DNA of 64,000 bases from an uncultured Steroidobacter sp. (GTDB lineage Bacteria > Pseudomonadota > Gammaproteobacteria > Steroidobacterales > Steroidobacteraceae), in contig NZ_CALFXI010000102.1 of NCBI RefSeq assembly GCF_937958065.1, forward strand, positions 62,001 to 126,000, in the 5' to 3' direction. Within the stretch, counting starts at the first letter, position 1. Each line of letters starts with the position of its first letter. The translations under genes were made by a program, and so were the position numbers. Shown piece after piece: positions 1-7,634 of the stretch. Below the pieces are notes generated by a model that worked only from the letters and a program-made list of their open reading frames with translations, had not been told where the DNA came from and ran no database searches.

Positions 1-2079
1 GTCGCCTTGCTCGGTGTAGACCGGACGAGTGGCGTTGAAGTCGGAGTAGGAATCGCCGACGTATTGATAGTCCATACGCGCATTGCCTTCCCACGTGCCC
101 AGATCGAAGCGATAGTCCGCGAACACGCTGGCCGTCACCTCGGGTACGTTCGGCACGCGATCGCCGTCGAAGCCGATGAGCTGCGGACGGATGCCCTGCG
201 CATTGGGCGGGCCGTACGGACCGTCCTCGGACAGTTCAGCCTTGAGCACGGTGAGATTGGTGCCGAGCGTCAGGTCGATATCGAACGGAATGGTCTGCAA
301 ACCGAGCTCCACGCCGCGGATGGCCGCCTCGCCCGCATTGCCGATCATGAGCGCCTGGGAGTTGGGAATGTTCGCCGACACACGCACCTGCATGTCCTGC
401 CAATCCATGTAGTAGGCGGCCACGTCCACTTGCAGCGCGCCGTTCAGGAACGCGCCCTTCGCGCCGATTTCGTAGCTCTTCACGCTGTCCGAGGTGTACG
501 GCGGCAGCACCGTGCCGGTGGCGTAGTCGGGCTCGTTGTTGCCGCCGTTGCGGAAGCCTTCGGCATAGTTGAAGTACACCATGCGGCCGGCATCGAAGTT
601 GTATTTCAGGTTGTACTTGAAGGTGGTGTCCGACTCGTCGGAGCTGGTGTACACCGGATCCTGCGGCACGGGACGAGTGCGCGCCTCGAGATTCTGGCCG
701 CGCTCGTCGACCTCGAACTTGAAACTGCGCACGCCCACGGTAGCGACCAGCGCGTCCGTGAACGAGTAGCTCAACTCGCCGAACACGGCTTTCTGTTCGA
801 TCGTGTTGTTCACGACGCGATTGGAGTTGTAGTGCTCGCGGCCGATCAGGCGCTCGCCGTACTCGTTCACGTCGGTGATGCGCGAGCGGAAGTTGTTTTC
901 TTCCTTCTGCCAGAACAGACCCGCGACGATCTGGAACGGGCTGTTCCAGTCGGAGGCGTAGCGCAACTCGCTGACCTCGATGCTGCGATCCTGCGGCTGA
1001 TCGGCCGAGGCGCGGTACTGGGTCAGGGTCGGATTGGTTTCCGGGTCGAAGCAGGTGTCGGCCGTGCCGGCATTGATGGTGCAGAGGATGCGAGCGCCCG
1101 GGAAGCGATAGAAAATATCGCGCTCCATCTTGGAGACGCTCCAGGTCACGCTGCCGTTGTCCATCTCCCAGTTGAGCGCAACGTTGTACGCGTTCAACTC
1201 CTCTTCCCAGTTCGACTCGGTGTTGTTGCGCTGCTGGTATTCGCCGAACAGCGGCTGATAGTACGCCGCGCCCTTCGACGAGGTGTTCTGGTTGAGCCAC
1301 ATGGCGTCGAGCGTCACATCGTCGGTGACCTGCCAGCGCAGCGCCGCGCGTCCGCCGTTCACCCGCTGGTTGTTCACGCCTTCGCGTCCCAGCATGCGGT
1401 CGTCGATGAAGCCGGCCAGCGAGCTCTGGTAACCGACCACGCGCACGCCGACCTTGCCCTCGATCAGCGGCACGTTCAGCATGGCGTCGTAATCGTAGTT
1501 CGGGTCGTTGGCGTGAGCGGTGTAGCCCGCGTTCGCGTGCACCGCGCCCGAAGTCTGCGTCAGCTCCGGCTTGTTGGTGATCATGCGGATGGTGCCGCTC
1601 ATGGAGCTGGCGCCGTACAGCGAGCCCTGCGGGCCCTTCAGCACTTCGATGCGCTCCATGTCGATCAGGCGGATGTCCGGCTGACGGCCGCCGCCGTCCT
1701 GGCGGTTGTTGCCGGTGATGATCAGATCGTCGAAGTACAGGCCGGTGGTGGCGGCGCCGGTGGACTGCATGCCGCGCAACACGATCTTCTTGTCGCCCGG
1801 GCCCTGGTCTTCGAAGGACAGGCCGGAAATGTTGCGGGCATAGTCGGAAAACTGGGTGATGCCCTGCGCCTGCAACTGCTCCGAAGTGATCGCCTGAAGC
1901 GCGATGGGCGTCTCGAGCACGGAGGATTCGCCGCGCTTGGAGGCCGTCACCATCACCTCTTGCAACACCACGTCCTCGGCGCCCTGGGCCACGTTGGCCA
2001 CGGCCACCATCGCCAGGCAGGCCACACCTGCCCCGCTTCTAGAAAACCCACGCATCATCAGCTCTCCCGAAAATCTCAT
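1..2079 (-). CDS. TonB-dependent outer-membrane receptor (3' end cut by window edge)
   Basis: A ligand-gated outer-membrane channel powered by TonB/ExbBD; the substrate is not evident. The frame reads open from about 2079 to the left edge, so the last barrel strands are missing. A signal peptide (hydrophobic stretch AGVACLAMVAVANVA) is followed by a TonB-box-like VMVTASKR, a plug domain with EVLKGPQGSLYGASSMSG, and barrel segments such as YFNYAEGFRNGG. ATG at 2079 has GGGGGAG five bases upstream. ATG at 2058 has GGGAG at the same spacing and is equally possible. It is divergent from the SRPBCC gene and beside an amino-acid-type transporter and PLP enzymes, so it may import their substrate; that link is inferred. 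Confidence 0.93.
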   Translation of the reverse strand, partial: MRFSGELMMRGFSRSGAGVACLAMVAVANVAQGAEDVVLQEVMVTASKRGESSVLETPIALQAITSEQLQAQGITQFSDYARNISGLSFEDQGPGDKKIVLRGMQSTGAATTGLYFDDLIITGNNRQDGGGRQPDIRLIDMERIEVLKGPQGSLYGASSMSGTIRMITNKPELTQTSGAVHANAGYTAHANDPNYDYDAMLNVPLIEGKVGVRVVGYQSSLAGFIDDRMLGREGVNNQRVNGGRAALRWQVTDDVTLDAMWLNQNTSSKGAAYYQPLFGEYQQRNNTESNWEEELNAYNVALNWEMDNGSVTWSVSKMERDIFYRFPGARILCTINAGTADTCFDPETNPTLTQYRASADQPQDRSIEVSELRYASDWNSPFQIVAGLFWQKEENNFRSRITDVNEYGERLIGREHYNSNRVVNNTIEQKAVFGELSYSFTDALVATVGVRSFKFEVDERGQNLEARTRPVPQDPVYTSSDESDTTFKYNLKYNFDAGRMVYFNYAEGFRNGGNNEPDYATGTVLPPYTSDSVKSYEIGAKGAFLNGALQVDVAAYYMDWQDMQVRVSANIPNSQALMIGNAGEAAIRGVELGLQTIPFDIDLTLGTNLTVLKAELSEDGPYGPPNAQGIRPQLIGFDGDRVPNVPEVTASVFADYRFDLGTWEGNARMDYQYVGDSYSDFNATRPVYTEQGD

Positions 2080-2115
2080 GGCTGCTCCCCCGGCGGTTCA
2101 ACGATTTTTCATGCT

Positions 2116-2127
2116 GGAATATATTCC
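2116..2127. promoter_or_regulatory. 12-bp perfect palindrome between divergent genes
   Basis: GGAATATATTCC is a perfect dyad in the 119-bp divergent region between the TonB receptor and the SRPBCC gene. AT-rich sequence containing GTATATGAATAC follows. It could be an operator for either gene or simply promoter sequence. No regulator can be assigned from the sequence. Confidence 0.35.
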
Positions 2128-2198
2128 TTTGTATATGAATACGAAATACACTGCTCGCGCAAGTGAAATCTGCTTGCCACCGGCCACAGGAGATCCTC

Positions 2199-2765
2199 GT
2201 GACTCAAATCGACCGTCGAGCACTGTTATGTCTCACCGGCGGAGCCGCTCTGCTCGGTAGCGCGTGGAGCGCGGGCGCGGCCCAGAACGGTGCCGCCGCG
2301 GGCGCCGATGCGCCATTTCCGGGCATTTCCTCCGAGCTCGTGCACACTTGCGCGGCGCTGGTGAATGCGCCGGCGCGCGCCGCCTTCGATTTCCTCGCCG
2401 ATCCGCAGTCGCTGGGGCGCTGGTCGCTCGGTGCGCTGAATGTCAAACCCACCGAAAAAGCGGGCGTCTACACCGGCTTTTCCATGTTCAATGGGTCGCA
2501 GGCGTGGCTCGCAATCGATGCGAAGCCGGAGCTGCTGCTGATCGACTACCGTGTCGGGACGCCGGACAACCTGGTGCCGCGAATCTTTGCGCGCGTCGTG
2601 CCGGGAACCGTCGTCGGGCTCAGGGAGGATCAGTGCTATGTCGCGCTCACCGCGTGGCGCACGGCCTCGATGACCGCGGAGCGCTGGCATCAGCTGCGCG
2701 CCAGCCACGAAGCGGAAATCCTGCTGATCGATTCGCAGATCGAAACCCTGCAGCGCAAGCGTTGA
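2199..2765 (+). CDS. Tat-exported SRPBCC (START/Bet v1-like) family protein
   Basis: A 188-residue protein, probably a hydrophobic-ligand-binding helix-grip fold. The N-terminus carries a twin-arginine-type signal, DRRALLCLTGGAALLGSAW, so periplasmic export by Tat is likely. The mature part has the SRPBCC-type opening VNAPARAAFDFLADPQSLGRWSLG, here split as VNAPARAAFDFLADP and QSLGRWSLG. GTG at 2199 is chosen because CAGGAG lies seven bases upstream; an ATG at 2163 has no ribosome site. The stop is 14 bp before the next enzyme, suggesting co-transcription. No catalytic motif is recognised, so ligand and role are unknown. Confidence 0.7.
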   Translation: MTQIDRRALLCLTGGAALLGSAWSAGAAQNGAAAGADAPFPGISSELVHTCAALVNAPARAAFDFLADPQSLGRWSLGALNVKPTEKAGVYTGFSMFNGSQAWLAIDAKPELLLIDYRVGTPDNLVPRIFARVVPGTVVGLREDQCYVALTAWRTASMTAERWHQLRASHEAEILLIDSQIETLQRKR

Positions 2766-2779
2766 GACAGCAAGTGACG

Positions 2780-4060
2780 ATGACGACGCCCGCGGCCGAT
2801 AACTTTCCAGTGCAGGAGCTGCGCGCGCAGTTCCCGTCACTGGCTCGAGCTGGCAATTTCGTATTCTTCGACAACGCCGCCGGCGCACAGTTGCCGCGAC
2901 AGGCGCTCGATGCCGTGCAAGGCCATCTGCTCGACCGCAACGCGCAGCGCGGCGGTCGGTTTCGCCAGAGCATTGCCGTCGACGAGGCCGTCGATGCCGC
3001 GCGTGCAACCATTGCCACGTTCGTCAATGCGCGCCGTCCGGAAGAGATCGCGCTCGGCATGAACGCCACCTCGTTCATCCGAACCGTCAGTCTGGCGATC
3101 GGGCAATCCCTGAGCGGGCGTGACGAGATCGTCGTGACCGATCTGGATCACGAAGCAAACATCGGCACCTGGCTGGCGCTGGCGCCCTTCGGCGCGAAAT
3201 TCGTCTGGTGGCGGGTGCGCGAGGACGGCAACTTGCACTTGGAGGATCTGCTGCCACTCCTCTCCGCTCGCACGCGTCTGGTCGCAGTCACGCTCGCGTC
3301 GAACGCGATCGGAACGATCATTGACGTGCGCGCCGTAGCCGATGCCGCGCATGCCGCCGGCGCGGAGATTTTTGTGGACGCAGTCCACTTCGGCCCGCAC
3401 GGCCCGATCGATGTGCAAGCGTTCGACTGCGACTATCTGGTGTGTTCCGGCTACAAGATCTTCGCGCCGCATATGGGCTTTCTGTGGGGACGCTATGAGG
3501 CGCTGCAGGCGCTGCCGACGTTCCGCGAGGATTTCATTCCGGATCGGCCGCCGTTCAAGATCGAGGCGGGTACGTTCGTATACGAGAACGTCGTTGGCAT
3601 GTCGGCCGCGATCGAATATCTGGCGAGCGTGGGCGACCTGCTGGCGGGCAACGATGCCAAGCCCGCGGATTTGTTTGGCCGGGTGCGCCTTGCGATGCAG
3701 GTCATTCGGCTCTATGAACAGCGCTTATCGGATGAGCTCCTGCGCACCTTGAGCGATTGTGGCGCGATCATTTATGGCATCACGGATCGCACTCAGCTCG
3801 CGCGACGCGTCCCCACCGTGAGCTTCAATCTTCCTGGCATCGCGCCGGCAGCCGTCAGCGAACATGCCGCGCTTGCAGATATCGGGATCCGCGACGGGCA
3901 TCTCTACACTCCGCGCCTGATGCAGGCACTCGGACTGGACATAGCCAGCGGCGCAGTGCGCGTCTCGCTAGTCCACTACAACACCGTCGCAGAGATTCAT
4001 CGTCTGGGGAATGTGCTCAGTGCGCTGAGGCGCCGCCCTTCGGCAGCGCCGGCTGCCTGA
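2780..4060 (+). CDS. Class V aminotransferase, cysteine-desulfurase-like (VC1184 type)
   Basis: A 426-residue PLP enzyme of fold type I. FFDNAAGAQLP near the N-terminus, EIVVTDLDHEANIGTW, the cofactor aspartate in FVDAVHFGPHG (Asp200) and the Schiff-base lysine in CSGYKIFAPH (Lys226) match the cysteine-desulfurase-like family typified by VC1184, not housekeeping IscS/SufS. Substrate is unknown; beta-lyase, desulfurase or transaminase chemistry are all possible. ATG 2780 is used; GTG 2774 is an alternative. It follows the SRPBCC gene closely and is convergent with the MarR gene, with only 3 bp between the stops. Confidence 0.85.
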   Translation: MTTPAADNFPVQELRAQFPSLARAGNFVFFDNAAGAQLPRQALDAVQGHLLDRNAQRGGRFRQSIAVDEAVDAARATIATFVNARRPEEIALGMNATSFIRTVSLAIGQSLSGRDEIVVTDLDHEANIGTWLALAPFGAKFVWWRVREDGNLHLEDLLPLLSARTRLVAVTLASNAIGTIIDVRAVADAAHAAGAEIFVDAVHFGPHGPIDVQAFDCDYLVCSGYKIFAPHMGFLWGRYEALQALPTFREDFIPDRPPFKIEAGTFVYENVVGMSAAIEYLASVGDLLAGNDAKPADLFGRVRLAMQVIRLYEQRLSDELLRTLSDCGAIIYGITDRTQLARRVPTVSFNLPGIAPAAVSEHAALADIGIRDGHLYTPRLMQALGLDIASGAVRVSLVHYNTVAEIHRLGNVLSALRRRPSAAPAA

Positions 4061-4063
4061 GCG

Positions 4064-4633
4064 TCAGTCTTCATGCGAGATATTGTGCTCAACCTTCCTG
4101 AGGATTTCGGCCAGCAGCGCCATTTCCTTGGGGCTCACGTCCTGGAACGCCAGCGACTGGTGGCGCAGCGCGGACGGCACGATCTCGTCGAAGGCTTCCA
4201 GACCGGCGGCAGTGATGGAGATCTCGGTCACTCGCGAATCGAGCGCAGACAGCCGGCGCTGCACGTGCCCGATGCGCTCCAGCTGCGCCACCACGCGACT
4301 CGCGGTGGGCTGCTCCAGCAGCGTCGCCTCGACGATCTGGGTGATGCTCATCGGGCCGTAGGCTCGCAGCACGCTCAACACCCGCCACTGCGAGGTGTTG
4401 ATTCGCATCGCCTTCAGGCGCTTGAGCAAGCGCGCGTTGAGCTTATTGGTGACGCGATACATGTGGTACGGCAGGAAGGTATCGAGCCAACGATCCGCTT
4501 GGATGGCAGCGACCGGCTTGCCTGCAAGGCCCGCACGCCCTTTGGTTGCGCGCGCCTGCTTGGCCGCACGTTTGGTCGCGGGCTGCGTCCGGGCCGCGCC
4601 CGTCGCCGGCTTCTTCCTGAAAGTCGTCTGCAT
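4064..4633 (-). CDS. MarR-family transcriptional regulator
   Basis: A winged-helix DNA-binding regulator that usually acts as a ligand-released repressor. The core runs from LPYHMYRVTNKLN through the recognition region SITQIVEATLLEQPTASRVV and the wing RRLSALDSRVTEISIT. A basic tail of about 45 residues rich in Lys, Arg and Ala precedes the domain. ATG 4633 has a weak AGGGG upstream; ATG 4672 would add 13 residues. It is divergent from the NSS transporter gene, and a perfect 15-bp palindrome lies between them, so control of the transporter and possibly the flanking enzymes is a reasonable inference. Confidence 0.88.
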   Translation of the reverse strand: MQTTFRKKPATGAARTQPATKRAAKQARATKGRAGLAGKPVAAIQADRWLDTFLPYHMYRVTNKLNARLLKRLKAMRINTSQWRVLSVLRAYGPMSITQIVEATLLEQPTASRVVAQLERIGHVQRRLSALDSRVTEISITAAGLEAFDEIVPSALRHQSLAFQDVSPKEMALLAEILRKVEHNISHED

Positions 4634-4719
4634 GCTCAGGCCCCTGCTGCATTCGTTGATTGGCCGCGCCATTCTACGGTAGCGCGCCCGGCAGCGGCCA
4701 GAGCGGGCGCGGCGACAGG

Positions 4720-4734
4720 GCGAATTAAATTCGC
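4720..4734. promoter_or_regulatory. Perfect 15-bp inverted repeat, candidate MarR operator
   Basis: GCGAATTAAATTCGC is a perfect palindrome with a central A, in the intergenic region between marR (minus) and the NSS transporter (plus). The next bases, TTGCAT at 4735-4740, could be a -35 box for the transporter, so a bound protein would sit at the promoter. AT-rich palindromes of 15-20 bp are usual MarR targets, but binding is inferred. Confidence 0.5.
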
Positions 4735-4783
4735 TTGCATATGAAGTTCTCTATTACTGTGTATCCGCTGCAGGAGTGTTGCC

Positions 4784-6139
4784 TTGGCACGTGACGTCTG
4801 GAGCTCGACTTTCGGATTTCTGTATGCCGCAGCCGCGGCGGCCATCGGCCTGGGAACGCTGTGGCGCTTTCCATATGTCGCCGGCGCCAACGGCGGCGGG
4901 CTGTTCGTCCTTTTATATATCTTCTTCGTGTTCCTGCTGTGCGTGCCGCTGATGATCGCGGAGATGTCGATCGGCCGGCGCGGCCATGCCAGCGCCGTCA
5001 AAGCGGTCGACTCCCTGGTGGAACACGAGCGCGCCTGGAGCGGCTGGAAGCTGATCGGCTGGTTCAGCGTGCTCATTCCGTTCCTGGGCCTGAGTTATTA
5101 CAGCGTGGTCGCCGGCTGGGCGCTCGATTACGCGCGCCTCGCGCTGGTCAAAGGGTTCACTGGCCTCGACGCCGAGCGTTCGCTGTCCACGTTCAGCGAG
5201 CTCATGTCCTCGCCGTGGCGCGCAGGATCGGTTCAATTGTTGTTTCTTGCCTGCACCGTGGGAGTCGTCGCGTGCGGCGTGCAGAAGGGCATCGAGCGCA
5301 TCTCACGCATCAAGATCATCGCGCTGGCGGTGATCCTGATCGGCCTGGTGATCTACAACGCCTCGGCGCTCGGTCTCGGCAGCAGCCTGAAATTTCTGTT
5401 CGTTCCTGACTTCGCCACGTTCAAGGCCGAGAGCGTGCTGACCGCGCTGGGTCAGGCGCTGTTCTCCACCGCCATCGGCGTCGGCGTGATGATCACGTAC
5501 AGCGCCTATATGCCACGCAGCGCTTCGCTGCCCAGAATGGCGCTGTTCATCTGTGGCTCGGTGGTCGTGACCGCCATGTTCGCCGGACTCGCAATTTTCC
5601 CCGCGGTGTTCGCCTATGGCCTGACGCCTGCGGAAGGTCCGAATCTGATTTTCGTCACCCTGCCGGTCGCGTTCGGGCAGATGCCGGGCGGAGGATTGAT
5701 CGGCATCGTGTTCTTCGCGTTCATCGCGCTCGCGGCATTCACGACCGCGGTCGGCATGCTCGAGCCGGTGACCGCGTGGGTCATGGAACGAACGAGCTGG
5801 TCGCGCATCAAGGCCGCGGTGATCACGGGCGTGGCGGTCTGGGCCATCGGCCTGCCTTCCCTGCTTTCATTCAGCGTGCTGCAGGATTTCCATCCGCTCG
5901 CCGCGGTGCCGGGTTTCGTGCGCAAGAACTTTTTCGACGTGCTCGATTTCGTCATCGCCAATCTGCTGCTGCCGCTGAACGCTTTGCTGATCGCGCTGCT
6001 GATCGGCTGGGCCGTGCGTCGCACGACCACCGCGGAGCACGTGATTGCCTCAGCGCGCGTCACCGCCGTCTGGCGGTTCGCCGTGCGCATCGTCTCGCCT
6101 CTCGCCATCGTGGTGTTGTTCCTCAGCCTGTGGCGTTGA
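4784..6139 (+). CDS. Sodium-dependent transporter, NSS/SNF family
   Basis: A 451-residue inner-membrane Na+ symporter of the LeuT/MhsT fold; bacterial members mostly import amino acids. The family signature is clear in TM1, GLGTLWRFPYVAGANGGG (residues 22-39). Repeated hydrophobic segments through the C-terminus fit 11-12 helices. The TTG start at 4784 is supported by CAGGAG nine bases upstream and because it places the signature in the usual position. It is divergent from marR and followed 25 bp later by a PLP enzyme, which suggests import of an amino-acid-like substrate that the enzyme then processes. Substrate unproven. Confidence 0.92.
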   Translation: MARDVWSSTFGFLYAAAAAAIGLGTLWRFPYVAGANGGGLFVLLYIFFVFLLCVPLMIAEMSIGRRGHASAVKAVDSLVEHERAWSGWKLIGWFSVLIPFLGLSYYSVVAGWALDYARLALVKGFTGLDAERSLSTFSELMSSPWRAGSVQLLFLACTVGVVACGVQKGIERISRIKIIALAVILIGLVIYNASALGLGSSLKFLFVPDFATFKAESVLTALGQALFSTAIGVGVMITYSAYMPRSASLPRMALFICGSVVVTAMFAGLAIFPAVFAYGLTPAEGPNLIFVTLPVAFGQMPGGGLIGIVFFAFIALAAFTTAVGMLEPVTAWVMERTSWSRIKAAVITGVAVWAIGLPSLLSFSVLQDFHPLAAVPGFVRKNFFDVLDFVIANLLLPLNALLIALLIGWAVRRTTTAEHVIASARVTAVWRFAVRIVSPLAIVVLFLSLWR

Positions 6140-6164
6140 GACTCGTCCAAGGATTCTGCTCGAC

Positions 6165-7325
6165 ATGACTATCGCTGCCGATACGCGCACGCCGTCCGCC
6201 GACGGCTCCGCTTATTTTCTGTACCACTCCATTGGCATGTTTCCGAACAAGCAGCAGCTGATCGAAGCGGGGCTGAAAGACTATGCCCGCTTCTGGAGCA
6301 CGCCGGATGACACGCAATGGCCACGCGCGCTGGAGATTCGCCAGCAGTTCATCGAACGCTGGCGCGCGCTGATCAATGCTCAGCCCGGCTCGCTGACGAC
6401 GGCCGACAACGTCACCGCCGCGTTGTACAGCTTGATGGGGGCGCTGCCCCGCCAGTTCCTCCATGGTCGCCGGGTACTGGTGGCTGCCGACTGCTTTCCC
6501 AGCCTGCATTTCCTGTTGGCCGGATTGGCGGATCGCCTCGGATTCAAGCTGGATACCGTGCCATTGCGCCCCGGCGAGAACTGGGTGCGCGACGAAGATT
6601 TCATCGCGCGCTGGGGCCATGATGTCGGCGTCGCCTTGCTGACGCAGGCCACCTCCACTGCTTCTTATCGATGCGACCTCGATGCGCTGGTCACGCACGG
6701 CCATGATGTGGGCAGCCTGGTCGGCGTCGACGTCACACAAGGCATCGGACTGTTGCCCTATGACGCGCAGGCCCCGAAGGTCGACTTCACCGTGTCCACC
6801 ACTTTGAAGTGGCTGTGCGGCACCTCGGGCGCGGGCATCCTGCATGTCCGTCCGGAACTGTTGAGTGAATGTCGCCCGGAGTTGCGCGGCTGGTTCAGTC
6901 AGGAGAATCCGTTCTCGTGGGATATCAACGCATTCTCCTACGCTTCCGACGCCAGGCGTTTCGACCATGGCACACCATCGATCATCGCCTTCGCCGGCAG
7001 CCTGCCCGCATTGGAGTGGCACGCGCAACAGGATCACGCGGCGCTGCTGGCACATAACCGCCGACTGTCGAGTGAGCTCATCGCGATGGCGGATCGGCTC
7101 GGATTGGACCTGCAATGCCCTCGTGATCCAGCCCAGCGCGGCGGCAGCGTCATGCTCAAGGTGCCGGACACTCTCAACCCGAGCACGCTGGTCGGCGAGC
7201 TTCGCGCTGCGAAGGTCTTTGCCGATTGCCGAGGCACGACGTTGCGACTGTCTCCGGGCAATCTCACGACGATGCAGGGCGTGCAGCGCCTGGAAGAAAT
7301 ATTGAGTCAGCAGCTGGGCAAGTAA
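6165..7325 (+). CDS. Class V aminotransferase / kynureninase-like PLP enzyme
   Basis: A 386-residue fold-type I PLP enzyme. GVDVTQGIGLLPYD carries the cofactor aspartate, and STTLKWLCGTSGAG carries the Schiff-base lysine (Lys215); the KWLCG arrangement resembles kynureninase and isopenicillin-N-epimerase-like proteins. ATG 6165 follows AAGGA, 11 bases upstream. It is 25 bp downstream of the NSS transporter, so they are probably co-transcribed. Together with the class V enzyme at 2780 this gives two distinct PLP enzymes flanking one MarR regulator. True kynureninase activity is possible but cannot be claimed from the motifs alone. Confidence 0.82.
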   Translation: MTIAADTRTPSADGSAYFLYHSIGMFPNKQQLIEAGLKDYARFWSTPDDTQWPRALEIRQQFIERWRALINAQPGSLTTADNVTAALYSLMGALPRQFLHGRRVLVAADCFPSLHFLLAGLADRLGFKLDTVPLRPGENWVRDEDFIARWGHDVGVALLTQATSTASYRCDLDALVTHGHDVGSLVGVDVTQGIGLLPYDAQAPKVDFTVSTTLKWLCGTSGAGILHVRPELLSECRPELRGWFSQENPFSWDINAFSYASDARRFDHGTPSIIAFAGSLPALEWHAQQDHAALLAHNRRLSSELIAMADRLGLDLQCPRDPAQRGGSVMLKVPDTLNPSTLVGELRAAKVFADCRGTTLRLSPGNLTTMQGVQRLEEILSQQLGK

Positions 7326-7328
7326 GCG

Positions 7329-7560
7329 CTACTGACGGAGAAAATCGAGCTCGTCGAGCCTGCCTTCGGCGCAGCGATCGAGCAGCAGGTCGATACCGTG
7401 CGTGTCGACTTGCTGCTGTTCGGCAGATGTGATCGCCAGCATGTCGACGATCATCGACGGTGGCTGCAAGTCCGGCCACACCCTGTGCTTCGTCTCCCTT
7501 GATCGCAATCGGCATGTGTTCGATTCCGAACACCCTGGCTCGCGCCCGTTCTTCGCTCCG
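7329..7560 (-). pseudogene. Possible frameshifted remnant of a small gene
   Basis: The minus strand reads well as protein up to a TAG stop at 7329-7331: HRVWPDLQPPSMIVDMLAI, then TSAEQQQVDTHGIDLLLDR and CAEGRLDELDFLRQ. Upstream the best reading shifts into another frame, VFGIEHMPIAIKGDE, near 7490-7500. Joining the two would give one continuous polypeptide, so a single frameshift (or sequencing error) in a real gene is plausible. Alternatively a 41-residue peptide could start at the ATG in SMIVDM. I do not recognise the family. It is convergent with the PLP enzyme ending at 7325. The rest of 7326-7634 shows no other feature. Confidence 0.3.
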
Positions 7561-7634
7561 CGCCTAACCGATTGATCCTCGTTCGGTTTCGTGAGGCGAG
7601 ACCCCGCTATAGACTATTGACCCCGTGGCGGGGA

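Noticed and set aside
7..2166. Long open frame on the plus strand, 719 codons
   Set aside because: It is antisense to the TonB receptor, has no recognisable domain, and its His/Val/Arg-rich composition is typical of antisense frames in GC-rich genes.
6123..7115. Minus-strand frame of 330 codons
   Set aside because: It is antisense to the kynureninase-like PLP enzyme and shows no domain.
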